DNA of 64,000 bases from Paenibacillus catalpae (GTDB lineage: Bacteria; Bacillota; Bacilli; Paenibacillales; Paenibacillaceae), in contig NZ_FOMT01000001.1 in assembly GCF_900112695.1 (NCBI RefSeq), positions 372,001 through 436,000 of the forward strand. Direction: 5' to 3'. The position numbers were made by a program, and so were the translations under genes. Below are positions 60,056 to 64,000 of the stretch, in pieces. Position 1 is the first letter of the stretch. Every line of letters starts with the position of its first letter. The notes below the pieces were generated by a model. The model worked only from the letters and a program-made list of their open reading frames with translations. It ran no database searches and was not told the DNA's origin.

Positions 60056-60730
60056 AGCGATTGCCTTTGCGATACGGAGCTGTTCACGGGGATTGGTGAG
60101 CATCATCCGGTCGCCATCATGGCTGATAAATCCCATTTCAACGATGACAGCAGGCTGATCAACTTTGCGAAGCAGATAGAAGGGCTTGCCTTCTCTCGGG
60201 TAAAAGGCTGTCTCCTGCTGTCTGTTTAACGTATCCTGAATACAAAAGGCGAGAAGTGCACTTTCTCCGGAAGATTGATGAAGAACAAGAGGACCATGCT
60301 TGGAACGATCTTTTGTCCAGTTCACATGAAGACTAACCAGCATCGTCGTTTCGATCTCATCCGTTAATTGGCGGCGCTGCGACAAATCACGTTTGTGACG
60401 TGATCGGCTAATATGCCATCTATTGTCATCGCTTAACGCATAATCGCCAGTGCGGTTTAACACTGCCGGAATGCCTTGGCTGTTGAGAAGCAGATACAGC
60501 TTCTGGGCAATGGCCAGGTTAATGTCCTTTTCCAAGGTTGGACCGGCTGTAGCCCCTCCATCAATCCCTCCATGCCCGGCATCGATTAAGACAACCGCCG
60601 AGGGCATAGTCCAGCTGTCCTCCGGGGCATGCGCGAGCTGTTTATGTTCCGGTACTGCAGCTGACAGCTGCGATGCTAATCCAAACAAGCCAAACCATAC
60701 AAGGACGGCGATCCGCAATATTTTTAACAA
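60020..60730 (-). CDS. N-acetylmuramoyl-L-alanine amidase, CwlD-like
   Basis: Encodes 236 residues from TTG 60730, chosen because AAGGAGG lies 8 bases upstream; the ATG at 60748 overlaps that site. The signal or anchor helix is about 4-25. Amidase_3 zinc ligands are His in LIDAGHGGIDGGA, Glu in LEKDINLAIA and His in SLHVNWT, with the catalytic Glu in VIVEMGFISH. CwlD acts with PdaA to make muramic lactam in the spore cortex; a polysaccharide deacetylase-type gene stands opposite. A general autolysin role is the alternative. Confidence 0.9.
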   Translation of the reverse strand: MLKILRIAVLVWFGLFGLASQLSAAVPEHKQLAHAPEDSWTMPSAVVLIDAGHGGIDGGATAGPTLEKDINLAIAQKLYLLLNSQGIPAVLNRTGDYALSDDNRWHISRSRHKRDLSQRRQLTDEIETTMLVSLHVNWTKDRSKHGPLVLHQSSGESALLAFCIQDTLNRQQETAFYPREGKPFYLLRKVDQPAVIVEMGFISHDGDRMMLTNPREQLRIAKAIASGIRQYKWITR

Positions 60731-60875
60731 CTTGAATTCCTCCTTCATTATGCCAAGACGCCGTATGAAGCAGCTACCGATAGCGTGGCTTAATAAAGGA
60801 AAACTCATGCATGTTTACGATATGGACATTCCGGGCAAACTTCTAATAACAAATTAACCGAAGAGGTGATCGAAC

Positions 60876-61064
60876 GTGGCAAATGGACATGATCTGATTA
60901 AGTATATGACCGTGGAATTTGTGAACTACATCGAGACGCCGAGGGATGAACGGAAGCAAGCGAAGGCGTCAGCCAAGGCTGCAAAAGAGCACTGGCTGAC
61001 GCGCTGGTTCGGCTGGGGGCCGACTAGTGTATTGTTGTGGTGGAAGGGACGTTCGGAACGTTAA
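60876..61064 (+). CDS. yqzE: YqzE family protein
   Basis: Encodes 62 residues from GTG 60876 with GAAGAGGTGAT upstream. The pattern LIKYMTVEFVNYIETPRDERKQ then HWLTRWFGWGPTSVLLWWK matches YqzE, a small basic protein encoded near competence (comG) genes in Bacillus. The function is unknown. It overlaps the end of the opposite gene by 4 bases. Confidence 0.85.
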   Translation: MANGHDLIKYMTVEFVNYIETPRDERKQAKASAKAAKEHWLTRWFGWGPTSVLLWWKGRSER

Positions 61065-61954
61065 CGGTAAAAGTAACCGAGCTCGGCAAGAAGCTTAAGG
61101 GGGATGTACCTTGTGCTGCTGCCGAGCTCGTCTGTTTCCAGCGATGCATAGACGGTACCGTCATTTCCCCAGCTATGATAGCCGGTTACGGACCACACAT
61201 ACAGCATCTCCTTATCATAACGCTCGGCTGTATAACGGAGTGGTTCTTTGGAGCTTAATGCTTTCAGAACAATGCTCGTATTGTCCGCTGATGCCTGAAT
61301 CGGTTTTTGTATAAGCCACGGCATTTTACTGTATGGATCAAAGGAACGACTTCGCACGGCTCTCGTAATAACGGAATCACCTTCTAATGCGTAACGGGCT
61401 GCAAGGCCGTCTTCTGCTTTGGCGGTCTTCTCCCAGCTTGCTTGCTCGAGAGGCAGCCATTCTCCGCTCATGCCGTCTACATAAGTATCTTCTTCGGATC
61501 CGTTTATATTCCAAACAGCTAATAACGGATGGATATATAATGCTTTGTTGGACTCGGATAAGGAAGAGACAAGTTCAAGCTGCACTAGAGACTGATGCAG
61601 CGTAGACAGATTGAATAAGTAATCCCCCGTACCATATTCCCCAAGTGCAAATCCGCCATTTTCCTTCGCTTGAATAATCAGATAGCCGACTGTTTGATCA
61701 TTATTCTTCACAATGGCAATCCAGCTATGGGTGCCGGGGCCAAGCGGGGACACGGTAAATTCAGCCTGATTCCATGCTTTGAATTCCGGCAGCTTCGCAA
61801 GCTCGTCTACCCAGCCGCGGACCGCGGAATGAAGCTCATTGCCCTGTGATATTGAGGAGGGAGGTAGTGGTTCTGCTTGAAGGGTTGGAACAGCGACAAG
61901 GAATGTTGATACTACTAATGCGGCTATTGCCGCTTGTCGAATCCAGTTTTTCAT
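61061..61954 (-). CDS. Secreted hypothetical protein
   Basis: Encodes 297 residues from ATG 61954 (MKNWIRQAAIAALVVSTFLVAVPTLQA), chosen for the GGAAAGGG box 8 bases before; GTG 61963 is too close to it. A signal peptide cut after LQA (about residue 27) is followed by a soluble domain with no motif I recognise (LGPGTHSWIAIVKNNDQTVGYLIIQA). TATAAT on the - strand (62007-62002) is a likely -10 box. Possibly an extracellular protein specific to this genus. Confidence 0.7.
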   Translation of the reverse strand: MKNWIRQAAIAALVVSTFLVAVPTLQAEPLPPSSISQGNELHSAVRGWVDELAKLPEFKAWNQAEFTVSPLGPGTHSWIAIVKNNDQTVGYLIIQAKENGGFALGEYGTGDYLFNLSTLHQSLVQLELVSSLSESNKALYIHPLLAVWNINGSEEDTYVDGMSGEWLPLEQASWEKTAKAEDGLAARYALEGDSVITRAVRSRSFDPYSKMPWLIQKPIQASADNTSIVLKALSSKEPLRYTAERYDKEMLYVWSVTGYHSWGNDGTVYASLETDELGSSTRYIPLKLLAELGYFYR

Positions 61955-62106
61955 CGGGCACACCCTTTCCTTGGTTATGCATCTGTTTCTGACCTTTTTC
62001 CATTATATTGGACAAGCCCGCAGAAGGCTGTTGGAACCTGTCGCGGGCATGGTTTGTTCTGTTGTTCTTTTTTTGGCGTATTGCTGCGAATGCCGTCTGA
62101 TTGTCT

Positions 62107-63039
62107 CTATTCAATGCCTTCAAGGTGGAAAATACCGCAGTTAATGGCGGAAGCCGTCACCCGCGGTTCGTACTGCCACTTGATCTCCGTCTGCCGCTGA
62201 TTGAACTGTTCTTCGATCGCAGTCTTCGATTCTTCCTCAGCATGCTTAATCATGGGATCATAGTAATTCCGGATTCTCTCCAGTTCTTCTTCCAGCCTGG
62301 CTGCAGCATCGACGGCCCAGGTATAATCATAATTTTTCAGCTTGCGTTCAAGAGAAGTCTCAACGATGCCTAATGCTTTGGTGAAGGATAAGCCGTTCCT
62401 TGTCACATGAACATTAGAAGGCAGACGAGGTGTCAGCCTCAGATTTTTCAGACGGTCATAGAAGTTCTCGACTACCAGACCCGTTGCCAGGGAGACGCCG
62501 TAGCTGTGAATCTCTTCCCGTTTCCGGTCGCAGGCAAATTCCACCCGCATATTAACACCTAACCATGCGGTATACGGTGTCGATTGGAAGGGAGTGCTTG
62601 AGCGCCGTTCAGGCTCCTGAAAAAGGTTCACGTAGCTGCCCGATGATTTGGCCGCTCCAAACAGCTGCTCCAGCTTACGGGAGCCGAAGTACAAATCTTC
62701 TCTTGGCGTACGGACAGCGTTCGCCAGATTATTATTAACGAACCCGAAGGAGCGGTTAAGTGCGGCATCCACGGCATTGGTTGCCTGAGCAGGCGCCGGT
62801 GCCGGGGAAGCTAGACTTTCCTCGTATTTCTCCTTGTCCGTAACAAGCAGATAAGTCATCGTCTCTGGCTCAGAACCCGTGCGGTCAACAAAGCTCCAGT
62901 AGAACGGGCGGTTCGTGAGCTCCCTGTCGGCAGCAGGAGAGAGCTTGACGGTGAAATGGGCAGGCGACTTTTCGATAATGGAGCACTGCGTCGCTTCAAG
63001 GAAGCGCTGCACGTACTTATGAACCTGCTTTGAATTCAA
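62107..63039 (-). CDS. yqhG: YqhG family protein
   Basis: Encodes 310 residues matching YqhG in length and start (MNSKQVHKYVQRFLEATQCSIIEKSPAHFTVKLSPAADRELTNRPFYWS). A Pro/Ala-rich insert lies near residues 78-88, and a helical, charged C-terminus follows. It is always found next to the SNF2 helicase YqhH, whose end it overlaps by 4 bases. The role is unknown; a helicase partner is plausible. Confidence 0.9.
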   Translation of the reverse strand: MNSKQVHKYVQRFLEATQCSIIEKSPAHFTVKLSPAADRELTNRPFYWSFVDRTGSEPETMTYLLVTDKEKYEESLASPAPAPAQATNAVDAALNRSFGFVNNNLANAVRTPREDLYFGSRKLEQLFGAAKSSGSYVNLFQEPERRSSTPFQSTPYTAWLGVNMRVEFACDRKREEIHSYGVSLATGLVVENFYDRLKNLRLTPRLPSNVHVTRNGLSFTKALGIVETSLERKLKNYDYTWAVDAAARLEEELERIRNYYDPMIKHAEEESKTAIEEQFNQRQTEIKWQYEPRVTASAINCGIFHLEGIE

Positions 63040-64000
63040 GGTCTCACCTCGACTTTCTGGCCGAGCGCCGTCATCTGCGCAAGAATCGTTGGTCCTTGCG
63101 GCGTCTCCGGTGAATCCGTTTCTTCACGGAGCTTGGTGATGGTTGACCCCAGATGGTTCAGCTTCTCTTCCAGATTAGCGGTGTCTCCTCCGGATTCAAG
63201 AAGCAATCGGGCGAGCTGCTGCTCAATAGAGCCGGCGTTCGATTCGAATCGTTCCAGTATATGATCGAGTTCTCCGATAACGAGCTCGAACAGATTGATT
63301 TTCTCATGGAGCAGATTTACGATATGCTCCTCAATCGTCCCGAGCGTACATAGATTATAGATCTTTACATCTTCCTTCTGCCCAAGCCGATGGACACGGC
63401 CGATCCGCTGTTCAACGCGCATCGGGTTCCATGGCAGGTCGAAGTTGATCATATTGGAGCAGAACTGCAGATTGATTCCTTCGCCGCCGGCCTCCGTCGC
63501 GATGAGCACCTGTGCGCGACCGCGGAACAGATCCATCATCCAATCCTTCTTGCCGCGGTTCATGCCGCCCCGGTAAGGCACGGCCAGAATATTATGCGAG
63601 CGGAAGAACTGCAGCAAATATTCCTGAGACGCCCGGTACTCGGTGAAGATGATCACTTTATCATTGATCTGCTGGATGAGCTCCATAACTTTCTCGGCTT
63701 TTGTATTTGCCTTAATTTGTTTAATAAACTCAACCAGCTCCCAGATTTTCGGGCGGATCGGAGAATCCTCGGCGGTTTTCTTGAACAGATTAACCAGCGT
63801 AATAAAGACGGCATCCCGGCTGCTGCACACCTCGCGCTGCAGCGTAACGAGCGGGAGCATGCTCATCATATCGACGCCGTCTTCTATATAGCGGTCTCTC
63901 ACGAATGCGGTTACGGCATCGTAGAGAGCTTTCTCCTCCGGAGACAGCTCAAGAGGGATATTTTTCACGACGCGTTTCGTGAACGAAATGCCGCCATCGC
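63036..64000 (-). CDS. yqhH: SNF2-type helicase YqhH, C-terminal part (5' end outside window)
   Basis: The frame is open to the right window edge, so the gene is truncated; 321 codons are visible. They hold the second RecA-like lobe: VIIFTEYRASQEYLLQFF, VLIATEAGGEGINLQFCSNMINFDLPWNPMRVEQRIGRVHRLGQ (motifs V and VI). A C-terminal helical region follows. SNF2 proteins are DNA translocases. With YqhG it forms a pair conserved in Bacillales, upstream of the glycine cleavage genes in Bacillus subtilis. Confidence 0.92.
   Translation of the reverse strand, partial: DGGISFTKRVVKNIPLELSPEEKALYDAVTAFVRDRYIEDGVDMMSMLPLVTLQREVCSSRDAVFITLVNLFKKTAEDSPIRPKIWELVEFIKQIKANTKAEKVMELIQQINDKVIIFTEYRASQEYLLQFFRSHNILAVPYRGGMNRGKKDWMMDLFRGRAQVLIATEAGGEGINLQFCSNMINFDLPWNPMRVEQRIGRVHRLGQKEDVKIYNLCTLGTIEEHIVNLLHEKINLFELVIGELDHILERFESNAGSIEQQLARLLLESGGDTANLEEKLNHLGSTITKLREETDSPETPQGPTILAQMTALGQKVEVRP

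Overview
The window looks like chromosomal DNA of a spore-forming, low-to-medium GC Gram-positive of the Paenibacillus type. This rests on the yqeG-yqeH-aroE-yqeI-nadD-yqeK-rsfS-cvfB-yqeM cluster order of Bacillales, SpoVA spore proteins, a YesM/YesN-type two-component system beside an ABC sugar importer, a giant secreted enzyme with three C-terminal SLH domains, YhaO/YhaN, YqzE, YqhG/YqhH and tRNA genes with encoded CCA. No species is assigned.

Layout. 1-4.1 kb: the end of an AraC-type regulator, a small membrane-anchored hypothetical, a remnant of an effector-binding domain, and a divergent HTH regulator/MFS efflux pair whose pump gene follows a 7-codon leader ORF. 4.2-10.8 kb: a 2200-residue, S-layer-anchored, GH87-like alpha-1,3-glucanase with seven beta-trefoil-like repeats. 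10.9-11.9 kb: two decayed genes, a kinase stub and an esterase with two frameshifts. 12.1-23.8 kb: an acidic-polysaccharide utilisation locus made of two ABC permeases, a binding lipoprotein, YesM/YesN, a heparinase II/III-like protein, a GH88 unsaturated glucuronyl hydrolase and a DUF2264 protein. Its two promoters share a gapless set of cis elements, and a cre-like site lies before the second.

23.8-29.2 kb: a spore germination and heat-resistance region with a tiny membrane peptide, a DUF1657 gene, a 2Duf (DUF421+DUF1657) gene and two complete tandem spoVAC-spoVAD-spoVAE sets. It resembles the spoVA2mob cluster of heat-resistant Bacillus strains. 29.4-33.9 kb: a MoxR ATPase/DUF58/transglutaminase operon. 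34-40.1 kb: the conserved yqe ribosome-assembly/NAD/shikimate operon. 40.3-41.3 kb: a thymidine kinase with an altered Walker A motif and a small hypothetical.

41.3-45.2 kb: nrdI-nrdE-nrdF behind a promoter overlapping two NrdR-like boxes. 45.5-55.5 kb: an effector-binding protein, PhzF, two HAD phosphatases, a GGDEF protein, a GT4 glycosyltransferase and yhaO-yhaN. 55.5-64 kb: YkvI, a lipoprotein, xpt, two small hypotheticals, two identical tRNA-Leu(CAG) genes, a divergent polysaccharide deacetylase, a CwlD-like amidase, YqzE, a secreted hypothetical, YqhG and a truncated SNF2 helicase.

The most unusual signal is a family of seven copies of a short core (consensus GCTNATGCTTACGAAGTAA). The copies lie in the 5' leaders of three unrelated transcription units (nrdIEF, the effector-binding gene and the glycosyltransferase), always in the sense orientation. 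They are separated or flanked by leader-specific inverted and direct repeats, and in each leader a hairpin and T-run lie right before the ribosome binding site. The core is shared across loci while the repeats around it are local. That suggests either a minute mobile or copied element, or a tandem RNA control device.
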